NCBI GenBank assembly: GCA_964486935.1
Contig: CAZAPG010000011.1
Coordinates: 62,001 to 126,000, forward strand
DNA length: 64,000 nt
From: CAZAPG01 sp964486935
Lineage (GTDB): Bacteria > Chloroflexota > Anaerolineae > 4572-78 > J111
Direction: 5' to 3'
Under the pieces are notes generated by a model. It was not told where the DNA came from, did no database searches, and worked only from the letters and a program-made list of their open reading frames with translations. Shown here one piece after another: positions 33,829 to 41,833 of the stretch. Each line of letters starts with the position of its first letter. Within the stretch, counting starts at the first letter, position 1. A program made the translations under genes and the position numbers.

Positions 33829-35187
33829 ATGGGAACCATCCTTATAGAAAACGGGACCATTGTAACCGTAAACAACGAAAATAAAATATTTGATCCCGGC
33901 TATCTGTTCATCGACGCCGACCGGATTGCTGCCATCGGGCCAGGGCAGGCGCCGGCAGAATTACGCAGCCAGGCTGAAACCATTATTGACGCCTCGCTGA
34001 TGGCCGTTATGCCAGGGATGGTCAACGCGCACACCCACCTCTTTCAAACCTTCATCCGCGGCCTGGCCGATGACAAACCGCTGCTCGACTGGCTCAAAGC
34101 GGCCATCTGGCCGGTAGCCAAAGCCCTGACCGAAGAAGACGCCTATCTGGCCGCGATGGTCGGTATGGTAGAAAATATTCGCAGCGGCTGCACCTCGGTT
34201 AACGACCACCACTACATCCACACCGAGCCGGGCAACGATGACGGCGTTTTCCGCGCCGCCGAAGAGTCGGGCATCCGCTTTATGATGGCTCGCGGCTGGG
34301 CCGATATGGATTACCACGAAGCGTTTATGGAAACGGAAACGCAAATTGTTAAAGAGATGAGCCGCCTGCGCCAGGCCTGGCACGGCAAACACAACCAGCG
34401 GCTCCGCCTTCAATTTGGCCCCCTCATCCCCTGGGGCTGCTCAGATGATACCATGCGCCGCACCTTTCAGTTGGCCAAAGAGTGGGGTATGGGGACCCAC
34501 ATCCACGTTGCCGAATCCAGAGCCGAAGTTCAGATTGATTTGGAAAAACGAGGCAAACGGCACATCGAATGGATGGACTCGCTGGGCGTGTTAGATTCCA
34601 GCGTGCAACTGGTGCACAGCGTCTGGCTTAACGATGAAGAACTGGAGATGGTTGCCAGACACGGCGCCATTGTGGTCCACTGCCCGGTATCTAATATGTA
34701 CCTGGCTTCCGGCGTGGCCCGCATCCCGGAGATGCTGCAAAAAGGCATCACCGTGGCCCTGGGCACCGATGGCCCCGGCAGCAACAACAGCCAGGATATG
34801 CTGGAAACGCTCAAAGCAACGGCCCTGCTGCACAAAGTAAACACGCTCGATGCTATGATTCTTTTGCCCGAAGATGTGCTGCGTATGGTTTGCCGGGGCG
34901 GCGCAGAGTCATTTGGCCTGCCAGACCAGATTGGCTCCCTGGAAGTCAGTAAAAAAGCCGATGTGACCCTGGTCGATTTGAATACCCCCTTTGCTATGCC
35001 CGTGCATCGCGTCCCCTCGGCCCTGGTTTATAACCTCAACGCCCGCGAAGTTGACACCGTTATTGTCAATGGCGAGATTTTAATGCGTCACAAGGAAATA
35101 TTATTTGTTGATGAGGCTGCGTTATTATGCCAGGCCCGTGAAGCGTGTCAAAAACTGTTCGAGCGGGCCGGGGTGGTGGTCGATTAG
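33829..35187 (+). CDS. SsnA/TrzN-like amidohydrolase (deaminase), copy 2
   Basis: A 452-residue amidohydrolase with ligands H68/H70 (VNAHTHLFQT), HIHVAESRAEV, LVHSVWLND and the aspartate in GTDGPGSNNSQDM; HCPVSNMYLASGVA matches the substrate loop of copy 1. HVAES replaces MHINEN, so this copy has the standard HxxE arrangement. The C-terminal sandwich includes LGSLEVSKKADV-like text. It resembles SsnA and 8-oxoguanine/triazine deaminases. GGGAGA precedes the ATG, and it ends 17 bases before the MFS gene start. Its genomic company (YgeW- and YgeY-like genes) supports an SsnA-type role. Confidence 0.83.
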   Translation: MGTILIENGTIVTVNNENKIFDPGYLFIDADRIAAIGPGQAPAELRSQAETIIDASLMAVMPGMVNAHTHLFQTFIRGLADDKPLLDWLKAAIWPVAKALTEEDAYLAAMVGMVENIRSGCTSVNDHHYIHTEPGNDDGVFRAAEESGIRFMMARGWADMDYHEAFMETETQIVKEMSRLRQAWHGKHNQRLRLQFGPLIPWGCSDDTMRRTFQLAKEWGMGTHIHVAESRAEVQIDLEKRGKRHIEWMDSLGVLDSSVQLVHSVWLNDEELEMVARHGAIVVHCPVSNMYLASGVARIPEMLQKGITVALGTDGPGSNNSQDMLETLKATALLHKVNTLDAMILLPEDVLRMVCRGGAESFGLPDQIGSLEVSKKADVTLVDLNTPFAMPVHRVPSALVYNLNAREVDTVIVNGEILMRHKEILFVDEAALLCQAREACQKLFERAGVVVD

Positions 35188-35204
35188 TTTATGCGGAGTT
35201 AAAG

Positions 35205-36452
35205 TTGGCTCAAAGCTCCAGGGCGCTTTTATTTAGAAGCAGGGCCGATATCTTTTTTGGCATCGGCCTGCAAATTATTATGACCATGTTCTTGATCCGG
35301 CTGGTGGTCATCACCGGTTTGCGGATGATTTACCCCTTTATCCCCCAGATTTCGGCCGGCTTGGGGCTAACGGTGGCTGCTTTTAGCTGGCTCATCTTCA
35401 TTCGCTCTACCGCTGGTTTAACCGGGCCGTTATTTGGCATGCTGGCCGACCGGTATGGCCGCCGCAGAATAATGGCCACCGGGTTACTGTTGCAAAGTAT
35501 GGGCCTGGCCGGAATGGGACTTTCCTGGCAATGGTGGAGTATTGGGCCAATGCTTCTGTTTGGCTTTGGAGCCTCTGCCTTTCTGCCCGTTCAACTGGCT
35601 TACATCAGCGACCAGGTTGCTTATGAAAAACGGGGCCGGGTGATGGCCACCATAGATATATCTTTTGCTATGGCAGGCGTTGTTATTTTACCCATTGTCG
35701 GCTGGCTGATTGACGCTCTGGGCTGGCGAGCGCCCTTTTTAATGTTGAGCCTTCCCGGACTGGTTGCCGCTGCAATTATCTGGTTTGGCTCTCCTGCCGA
35801 TGACCCCCGCGCTCACCCCCGGCTATCCTGGCCGGCTATGCTTGAGGTGATATTCAGGCCCAATGTCTTGGCCGGAGTGGGTACGGGGTTGCTGCTGCTT
35901 TTTGCCAGCAGCTCTTCGATGACAATTTGGGGCGTTTGGTTTAACGCCGATTTTGGTCTGACTGCCGCGTCACTGGGGTTAGTTGCCACCGCTATTGGCC
36001 TGGCCGAACTGGGGGGCATTGCTCTCTCGGCCCTGTTTATTGACCGTATTGGCAAACATTATGGCAGCCGGTTGGGGTTGTTGCTTACCGCAACGGCCTT
36101 TGTGTTATTGCCGTTAAGCCGGGGCAACCTGTTTTTGGCTATTTTGATATTAATTGGCCTGAGTTGCGCCCTGGAATTTTCCGTGATTTCGCTGTTGGCG
36201 CTCTACTCTGAGCAAGCCCCCAAAGCGCGAGCCATCATGTTTTCATTAGTGGGGTTGGGTATGTCGATAGGGATGGCTCTTGGCCCGCCCATAACCATCG
36301 CTCTGTGGGAGCAAGCCAATTTATGGGCGGTGAGCGCCGTGAGCACAACCTCGCTGTTGCTCACCTTTTTTCTGGTCTGGCGGGTTTTAGAAGAAAAAAC
36401 TGTTGATGATGGCAGCGAACATTTTGGACATAGTAAAGCCAAACCCGGATAG
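35205..36452 (+). CDS. Major facilitator superfamily transporter
   Basis: A 415-residue permease with about twelve helices. The conserved loop between helices 2 and 3 reads GMLADRYGRRRIMATG, and the symmetric loop in the second half is less complete (FIDRIGKHYGSRLG). The start is TTG 35205, seven bases after GGAG at 35194-35197; the longer frame begins inside the amidohydrolase. It resembles sugar/metabolite exporters or importers of the general MFS_1 type. It may export a product or provide a second uptake route beside the ABC importer. Confidence 0.83.
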   Translation: MAQSSRALLFRSRADIFFGIGLQIIMTMFLIRLVVITGLRMIYPFIPQISAGLGLTVAAFSWLIFIRSTAGLTGPLFGMLADRYGRRRIMATGLLLQSMGLAGMGLSWQWWSIGPMLLFGFGASAFLPVQLAYISDQVAYEKRGRVMATIDISFAMAGVVILPIVGWLIDALGWRAPFLMLSLPGLVAAAIIWFGSPADDPRAHPRLSWPAMLEVIFRPNVLAGVGTGLLLLFASSSSMTIWGVWFNADFGLTAASLGLVATAIGLAELGGIALSALFIDRIGKHYGSRLGLLLTATAFVLLPLSRGNLFLAILILIGLSCALEFSVISLLALYSEQAPKARAIMFSLVGLGMSIGMALGPPITIALWEQANLWAVSAVSTTSLLLTFFLVWRVLEEKTVDDGSEHFGHSKAKPG

Positions 36453-36464
36453 GAGGCTGCTTCG

Positions 36465-37412
36465 TTGACCATAGATTTTGGCTGGGAGATGCCCAACGGC
36501 GACCGCCGCATGCCCGTTGGCGCAGAAAATTACAGGCCCCACGTTTGCCGCATGTTAGATTATATCAGCGGCCATTTTCACTCGGCCTGGCTCCCCGACC
36601 ATTTCATGAACCAAAAGCGCAATGATTACCCCGAATCACTGGTGACACTCAGCCACCTGGCGGCGCTGAATTCTCAATTATTCTTTGGGCCGGTGGTTTT
36701 GGGGCAAAACTACCGCAACCCCGCCCTATTGGCCAAAATGGCGGCCACTATCCAGCAATTAACCGGCGGGCGTTTTATTTTGGGCCTGGGCGCCGGCTGG
36801 CACGCCGAGGAATACAAAGCCTATGGCTATCAATTCCCATCGACCCCGGCCCGCATTGCCCAACTGGCCGAAGCGATTCAGATTTGCAAAGCAATGTGGG
36901 ACCCGGCCCAACCCGAAGCCACCTTTGAGGGCCGGCATTACCACATTAACTGGGCCGTCTGCAACCCCAAACCTTCGCCCGCTCCCCCGGTGATGATTGG
37001 CGGGGGCGGCGAAAAGCTGATGCTGCGGGTTGTGGCCCAACACGCCGACTGGTGGAATCTGGTCGGGGTATCGCCCGAAACCTACGCCCATAAAATTCAG
37101 GTGTTGCAGCGCCATTGCGCCGAGGTTGGCCGCGACCCGGCCCAAATCCGCAAAACCTGGATGGGGGTGGTCAGCCTGGCCCCAACCCGGGCCCAAGCCA
37201 AGGCCGCGATGGCCACCTACCCCATCTGGCCTGGCGACATCCCCCTGGTGGGTACGCCGCCAGACGTGGCGGCTCAATTGCGGCAATACACCGCCCTGGG
37301 CGTCAACCTGTTCATTCTGGCCTTTGCCGATGAGCCGAGTCTCGCCGGCATCGACCTGTTTATCAATGAAGTAATGCCGGCAGTTCAATCAAGGGTGCGT
37401 CCCAAATTTTAG
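36465..37412 (+). CDS. LLM-class flavin/F420-dependent oxidoreductase, copy 3
   Basis: A 315-residue luciferase-like oxidoreductase of a different subgroup from copies 1 and 2: SAWLPDHFMN, GPVVLGQNYRNPALLAKMAA, LTGGRFILGLGAGWHAEEYKAY and PPVMIGGGGEKLML are typical of F420-binding LLM proteins. The start is TTG 36465, eight bases after AGGAGG. Its last codons (RPKF then TAG) are supplied by the repeat at 37393-37485, implying that the original C-terminus was altered by insertion. The role is probably redox in the same pathway. Confidence 0.83.
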   Translation: MTIDFGWEMPNGDRRMPVGAENYRPHVCRMLDYISGHFHSAWLPDHFMNQKRNDYPESLVTLSHLAALNSQLFFGPVVLGQNYRNPALLAKMAATIQQLTGGRFILGLGAGWHAEEYKAYGYQFPSTPARIAQLAEAIQICKAMWDPAQPEATFEGRHYHINWAVCNPKPSPAPPVMIGGGGEKLMLRVVAQHADWWNLVGVSPETYAHKIQVLQRHCAEVGRDPAQIRKTWMGVVSLAPTRAQAKAAMATYPIWPGDIPLVGTPPDVAAQLRQYTALGVNLFILAFADEPSLAGIDLFINEVMPAVQSRVRPKF

Positions 37413-37485
37413 GAATTTGGGGCAAACCGAGGGGATACCCCCGCACCCCCCTGTCTGTTCCCAAAATTTGGGACAGACCCTTCAA
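37393..37485. repeat. Miniature inverted-repeat element, copy A
   Basis: About 90 bases bounded by GTCCCAAATTTT (37399-37410) and its exact complement (37463-37474), with an inner GGGGATACCCCC. A diverged second copy lies at 41718-41811. The left end overlaps the LLM gene and supplies its stop codon. Confidence 0.7.
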
Positions 37486-37534
37486 TCAACGCAAAATTGA
37501 CCCAATTATTTTGGAGATGAGGAGAAAACAATCA

Positions 37535-38527
37535 ATGAACACCAAACTGTTTCAAAAAGATTTTATCACCACCCAGGATTGGACGGTGGAAGATTTGAAT
37601 ACGATGCTCGAGCTCGCCTTTCGGTTGAAGGGCGAATTTGCTATGGGCGTGCCCCACGACCATATTCTGCGGGCCAAAACGCTCTACATGCTCTTTTTTG
37701 AGGAAAGTACCCGCACCCGCAACTCGTTTGAAACCGGCATGACCCAACTGGGCGGCCACGCCATCTGGTTGACCCCCAAAGCCACCCAGATAGGCCACGG
37801 CGAAAACGCCAAAGATACCGGCATTGTGTTAAGCAGTTACGGCCACGGCATCGCTATTAGAGATTGCCGCACCAACATTGGCCAAAACTACCTGTACGAG
37901 ATGGCCCAACACGCCGACGCCCCTATTTTTAGCATGCAGGATGATGTTGACCACCCCTGCCAGGCCATGGCCGATTTGATGACCCTGATGGAGCTGTTTG
38001 GCCGCGACCTGCGCGGTCGAAAATTTGTTATTTCCTGGACTTACGCGCCCAAGTACGTGCGCCCCCTCAGCGTGCCGCAATCGCTGGTGTGGCTGATGCC
38101 GCGCTTTGGCATGGACGTGACCCTGGCCTACCCCCAAGGCTACCACCTGATGCCCAACGTGATGGAAGCCGCCTACAAAAACGCCCAGGAGGCGGGCGTT
38201 ACCCTGACCGAAACCCACGATATGGAAGCCGCCTTTGAAAATGCCGATTTCCTCTACCCCAAATCATGGGGGCCAATTATGGTTACAGAAGAGGAAGCCG
38301 AAGTGGAAGCGATGGCCGCCAAAAACGAAAATTGGCGCGTTACCCAGCAAAAAATGAACCTGGCTAAAAAACACGCCGTTTACATGCACTGCATGCCGGT
38401 AGACCGCGGGCACGAAGTGGATGACGAGGTCATCGACGGGCCGCAATCGGTTATTTACAAGCAGGCCGAAAACCGGCTGCATATTCAAAAGGCGCTCATG
38501 GCCCTGACCATGGGCGGGCGGGCCTGA
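37535..38527 (+). CDS. YgeW-like knotted carbamoyltransferase
   Basis: A 330-residue aspartate/ornithine-carbamoyltransferase fold. The carbamoyl-phosphate site EESTRTRNSFE and the DHPCQAMAD (HPxQ) motif are intact; the closing HCMPVDRGHEVDDEVIDG replaces the usual HCLP region and is characteristic of the YgeW group, whose substrate is not ornithine or aspartate. ATG 37535 has GGAG ten bases upstream. It overlaps the YgeY-like gene by one base (TGATG), as in ygeW-ygeY pairs of Enterobacteria and Clostridia linked to purine/selenium-dependent catabolism. The actual acceptor is unknown. Confidence 0.82.
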   Translation: MNTKLFQKDFITTQDWTVEDLNTMLELAFRLKGEFAMGVPHDHILRAKTLYMLFFEESTRTRNSFETGMTQLGGHAIWLTPKATQIGHGENAKDTGIVLSSYGHGIAIRDCRTNIGQNYLYEMAQHADAPIFSMQDDVDHPCQAMADLMTLMELFGRDLRGRKFVISWTYAPKYVRPLSVPQSLVWLMPRFGMDVTLAYPQGYHLMPNVMEAAYKNAQEAGVTLTETHDMEAAFENADFLYPKSWGPIMVTEEEAEVEAMAAKNENWRVTQQKMNLAKKHAVYMHCMPVDRGHEVDDEVIDGPQSVIYKQAENRLHIQKALMALTMGGRA

Positions 38528-39759
38528 TGTCTTCCAACAATCTGCACATTCCCGGCGCCCTGGCCCAGGCCGCCGAGCGGGTGCGCCAACACGCCCAAAA
38601 GATTCAACAGGCTCAAATCGACTTTTTGGCCGACCTGATTCGCCTGAAAAGTTACACCGGCCAGGAAGGGCCGGCCGTAGAGCGCACCCTGGCCGAAATG
38701 CGGGCCTGTGGCTTTAGGGATGTGCGTACCGACAGCGCCGGCGATGCGCTGGCCACAATTGGCGGCGGCAAATTTCATCTGTTATACGACGCGCACCTGG
38801 ACGAAAATGAAATTGCCGATGAAAACGCCTGGCCGCATCCGCCGCTGGAGCCTGTCATTGAAAACGGCAAGCTTTACGGGCTGGGCGCTTCTGATTGCAA
38901 GGGCGGGGTGGCCTCGATTGTTTATGGCGCGCGCATTGCCGCCGAATTGAACCTGACCGGCGATTGCGCCATCACCATCAAAGGCTCCACCCTGGAAGAG
39001 GATGCCGAAGGATTTGCCATGCGCCGGCTCATTGAAGGCGACGGCTTCCCCCGGCCCGACGCGGTTCTGCTGGCCGAAGCCACCGATTTAACTCTGCGGC
39101 GCGGCCACCGGGGCCGGTGCGAAGTTAAGGTGCGGGTAGAAGGCAAAGCCGCCCACGCCAGCACCCCCCATCTGGGCGAAAATGCCATCCTTAAAATGCG
39201 CCCGGTTTTGGATGCGCTGGACAAAATGGCCGGCAACCTGCCCGCAGACCCGGTTCTGGGTAAAGGCACCCAGGTTGTCACCGTTATCGAGTCGCCCCAC
39301 ACCCCCAACAGCGTCCCCGGCTGGTGCGAAGCCACCATCGACCGCCGCCTGACGCCGGGCGAAACGCCGCAAAGCGTGGCTGCTGAACTTGAGGCCGCCG
39401 TGACCGGACTGGGCGCTGCGGTAAAAGTGCCGGTTCAGCCGGTCAACACCTGGACCGGCATCGACTTGAGCGGCCCGGCCTTCTTTCCCGGCTGGCTTTT
39501 GCCCGCAGACCACCCGCTGATTGACGCCGGCAAACTAACCTGCGCGGCCCTGTGGGGCCAGGTTCCGCGAGTTGACGTGTGGAAATTCAGCACCAACGGC
39601 ACTTACTCGGCGGGCGTGGCCGGTATTCCGACATTGGGCTTTGGCCCGATGGAGGAGCAATACGTCCACACCCCGCAAGACCAGGTTGACCTGGAAAAAC
39701 TACTCAAAGGCGCCATGTTCTACGCCTTGTTTCCTTTAGCTTATAGTTTATCAATGTAG
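38527..39759 (+). CDS. YgeY-like M20-family metallohydrolase
   Basis: A 410-residue M20/ArgE-type zinc hydrolase. Metal and catalytic residues are seen in LLYDAHLDENE (H-x-D), GLGASDCKGGVAS (bridging Asp), TLEEDAEG (catalytic Glu-Glu) and the late FSTNGTYSAG with His in QYVHTPQDQ. The layout matches the YgeY 'selenium-metabolism hydrolase' group rather than DapE. It likely cleaves an amide or carbamoyl bond made or used by the upstream YgeW-like enzyme. It is translationally coupled to that gene; the intact C-terminus ends at TAG 39757. Confidence 0.82.
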   Translation: MSSNNLHIPGALAQAAERVRQHAQKIQQAQIDFLADLIRLKSYTGQEGPAVERTLAEMRACGFRDVRTDSAGDALATIGGGKFHLLYDAHLDENEIADENAWPHPPLEPVIENGKLYGLGASDCKGGVASIVYGARIAAELNLTGDCAITIKGSTLEEDAEGFAMRRLIEGDGFPRPDAVLLAEATDLTLRRGHRGRCEVKVRVEGKAAHASTPHLGENAILKMRPVLDALDKMAGNLPADPVLGKGTQVVTVIESPHTPNSVPGWCEATIDRRLTPGETPQSVAAELEAAVTGLGAAVKVPVQPVNTWTGIDLSGPAFFPGWLLPADHPLIDAGKLTCAALWGQVPRVDVWKFSTNGTYSAGVAGIPTLGFGPMEEQYVHTPQDQVDLEKLLKGAMFYALFPLAYSLSM

Positions 39760-39778
39760 ACTTTACAGGATACCGGCA

Positions 39779-40792
39779 ATTAACGCTCAAAATCCAAACC
39801 CGCCTGTTGTTGCTATTCTCATCGGCCAAAATCATTATGCCCGGATGCTCAACCGGACAGCCTGGGACAAATTGCGCAGCTTTGCCCAAATCATCGAGCA
39901 CCCCGGCGACGAGCCGGCCACCAAAGCCGATTTGCTGACCATTCTCCCCCAGGCCGATGCCTGCCTGACCGGTTGGGGCGTGGCCCAACTCGATGCGGAC
40001 ATCATTGCCGCCGCGCCCCGTTTGAAAGCGATGGCCCATATGGGCAGCAGCGTCAAACGCTTTGTGAGCGAGGCGCTGTGGGCGCAGGGCATCCACGTGA
40101 CCACGGCGGCCCCGGCCCTGGCCGAAGATGTGGCTATTACAACGCTGGGGTTGATGCTGGTTGGCATGAAGCGGGTTTGGCCCCTTGGGCAGCACATCCG
40201 CGCCGGGGGGTGGCGCGAGAGCGCCTATTGGCCCTCCCGCGAAATTCGGCACAAGCAGGTGGGGGTTATCGGGGCCAGCCACGTGGGGCGACACCTCATC
40301 CGCTTGCTAAAACCCTTTGAGGTACACATTTTGCTGTACGACCCCTTTGTAGCGGCTGAACAGGCGGCGCAGCTGGGTGTCGAAAAAGTAGAACTGGATG
40401 ACTTGCTAAGGCGGGCCGATATTGTCTCGCTGCACGCGCCGGCCAATGCAGATACGTACCACCTGTTAAACGCCGGCGGGCTGGCCCTGATGAAAGATGA
40501 CGCCCTGCTTGTCAACACAGCGCGAGGAACGCTCATTGACGAGGTCGCGCTGATTGCCGAATTGAGCAGGGGCCGCTTTTTTGCCTTTCTGGATGTTACG
40601 GACCCCGAGCCGCTGGCCGCGGACAGCCCCCTGCGGCAACTGGAGAATGTGGTTGTGCTGCCTCACCTGGCCGGGTGCATCGAGGATTGCAGCCGGATGG
40701 GCGAGATGGCGGCTGAAGAGTTGCGCCGTTTCTTTGCGGGTGAACCGCCGCTCTATCAAGTCAAACCCGATATGTTTGGACGAATTGCCTGA
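39779..40792 (+). CDS. D-2-hydroxyacid dehydrogenase, copy 2 (possible ATT start)
   Basis: An NAD-dependent 2-hydroxyacid dehydrogenase with VIGASHVGRHLIRLL, an intact NTARGTLIDE (catalytic Arg), DPEPL and PHLAG. A reading from ATG 39845 loses the first strand of the fold, but in-frame codons upstream encode PVVAILIGQNHYAR, clearly family-like. No ATG, GTG or TTG exists between that segment and the upstream in-frame stop at 39737; ATT 39779 has AGGA eight bases before it and is taken here as the start. The true start may instead be 39845 with a shortened product. It follows the YgeY-like gene by 19 bases. Confidence 0.78.
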   Translation: MNAQNPNPPVVAILIGQNHYARMLNRTAWDKLRSFAQIIEHPGDEPATKADLLTILPQADACLTGWGVAQLDADIIAAAPRLKAMAHMGSSVKRFVSEALWAQGIHVTTAAPALAEDVAITTLGLMLVGMKRVWPLGQHIRAGGWRESAYWPSREIRHKQVGVIGASHVGRHLIRLLKPFEVHILLYDPFVAAEQAAQLGVEKVELDDLLRRADIVSLHAPANADTYHLLNAGGLALMKDDALLVNTARGTLIDEVALIAELSRGRFFAFLDVTDPEPLAADSPLRQLENVVVLPHLAGCIEDCSRMGEMAAEELRRFFAGEPPLYQVKPDMFGRIA

Positions 40793-40909
40793 GGAGCAAA
40801 CATCCATAAAATTCACGTATCACCCTTCGGCTGCGCTCAAAGCAGAGGCATAAAAAACTTTTGACCCTCACCCCGGGTTGGGGTGAGGGCTATTTTCAGA
40901 GGAGTTACT

Positions 40910-41695
40910 ATGGATATCAAACGTTTTACCGGACAGGTAGCCATTGTCACCGGCGCGGCCAGCGGTATTGGCCAGGCGTGCGCCATCAGGTTTGCCCAGG
41001 AAGGAGCCAATGTAGCTTGCCTGGACTTTAATGAAAAGGCTAATCAGGCCACGGCCGCCGAATGTCAAAAATTGGGCGTAGAGGCGATTGCTTATACTTG
41101 CGATGTAACCAACGCCGAGAGTCTCAAGGCCGTAGTGGAGGCCACTATGGCCAAATGGGGCCGCGTGGATGTGCTGGTTACGGCGGCGGGCATTTATAGC
41201 GGCTCGCCGCTGCCCCAAGTGCCCTTAAAACAGTGGCAGCGTTTAATTGACATCAACCTGACCGGCGTCTTTCTTTCTAACCAGGCTGTGGCTGAAATAA
41301 TGATGAATCAAAAATCGGGCAGCATCATCAATATTTCTTCGATGGCCGGCAAAACCAGTTTTCCCGCCTCTGCCGAGTACTCTGCTTCCAAAAGCGGTGT
41401 TATCGGCCTGACGCGCTCGGTGGCGATGGATATGGCCCCCTACGGCGTCACGGTCAATGCTGTTTGCCCCGGCAATACCATCACCGATATGGTCAAAAAT
41501 GTGGCTGCCGAGGTAGGGGCGCGAAATGGGATGACCGCCGAAGAATGGCTGCAAATGCGGGCCAACGACTGCCCCATGAAACGGCTGGCCGAGCCGTGGG
41601 AAATTGCCGGGGTGGTGGCCTTTTTGGCCTCGGCAGACTCGCGCTATCTCACCGGGCAGGCTATCGAGGTTGATGGCGGGATGGTCATGAGTTAG
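40910..41695 (+). CDS. Short-chain dehydrogenase/reductase, copy 4
   Basis: A 261-residue classical SDR: VTGAASGIGQACAIRFA, AAGIYSG, INISSM with catalytic Ser, YSASKSGVIGL (Tyr-x3-Lys), NAVCPGNTITDM and YLTGQAIEVDGGM. GAGGAG six to eight bases before ATG 40910 sets the start. It is similar in layout to copy 2. It lies in the terminal part of the uptake operon between a 2-hydroxyacid dehydrogenase and a kinase; a polyol or hydroxyacid oxidation is likely. Confidence 0.86.
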   Translation: MDIKRFTGQVAIVTGAASGIGQACAIRFAQEGANVACLDFNEKANQATAAECQKLGVEAIAYTCDVTNAESLKAVVEATMAKWGRVDVLVTAAGIYSGSPLPQVPLKQWQRLIDINLTGVFLSNQAVAEIMMNQKSGSIINISSMAGKTSFPASAEYSASKSGVIGLTRSVAMDMAPYGVTVNAVCPGNTITDMVKNVAAEVGARNGMTAEEWLQMRANDCPMKRLAEPWEIAGVVAFLASADSRYLTGQAIEVDGGMVMS

Positions 41696-41717
41696 TTTGG
41701 TCCCGGCCTGAACAAAC

Positions 41718-41811
41718 GGGTGCGTCCAGAATTTTTGGAAAGCACAGGGGGAATTGGGGGGATACCCCCACACCCTCCGTCCTCCTAAAATGTCGGACAC
41801 ACCCTGAACAA
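41718..41811. repeat. Miniature inverted-repeat element, copy B
   Basis: A diverged copy of the element at 37393: it keeps GGGTGCGTCC, AATTTTTGG, GGGGGATACCCCC, CACCCTCCGTC and the closing GGACACACCCTGAACAA. Inverted ends are degraded (CCAGAATTTTTGG against CCTAAAATGTCGG). It fills the gap between SDR copy 4 and the kinase. Confidence 0.65.
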
Positions 41812-41833
41812 ACTGGCGGTTGATTCTACGACT

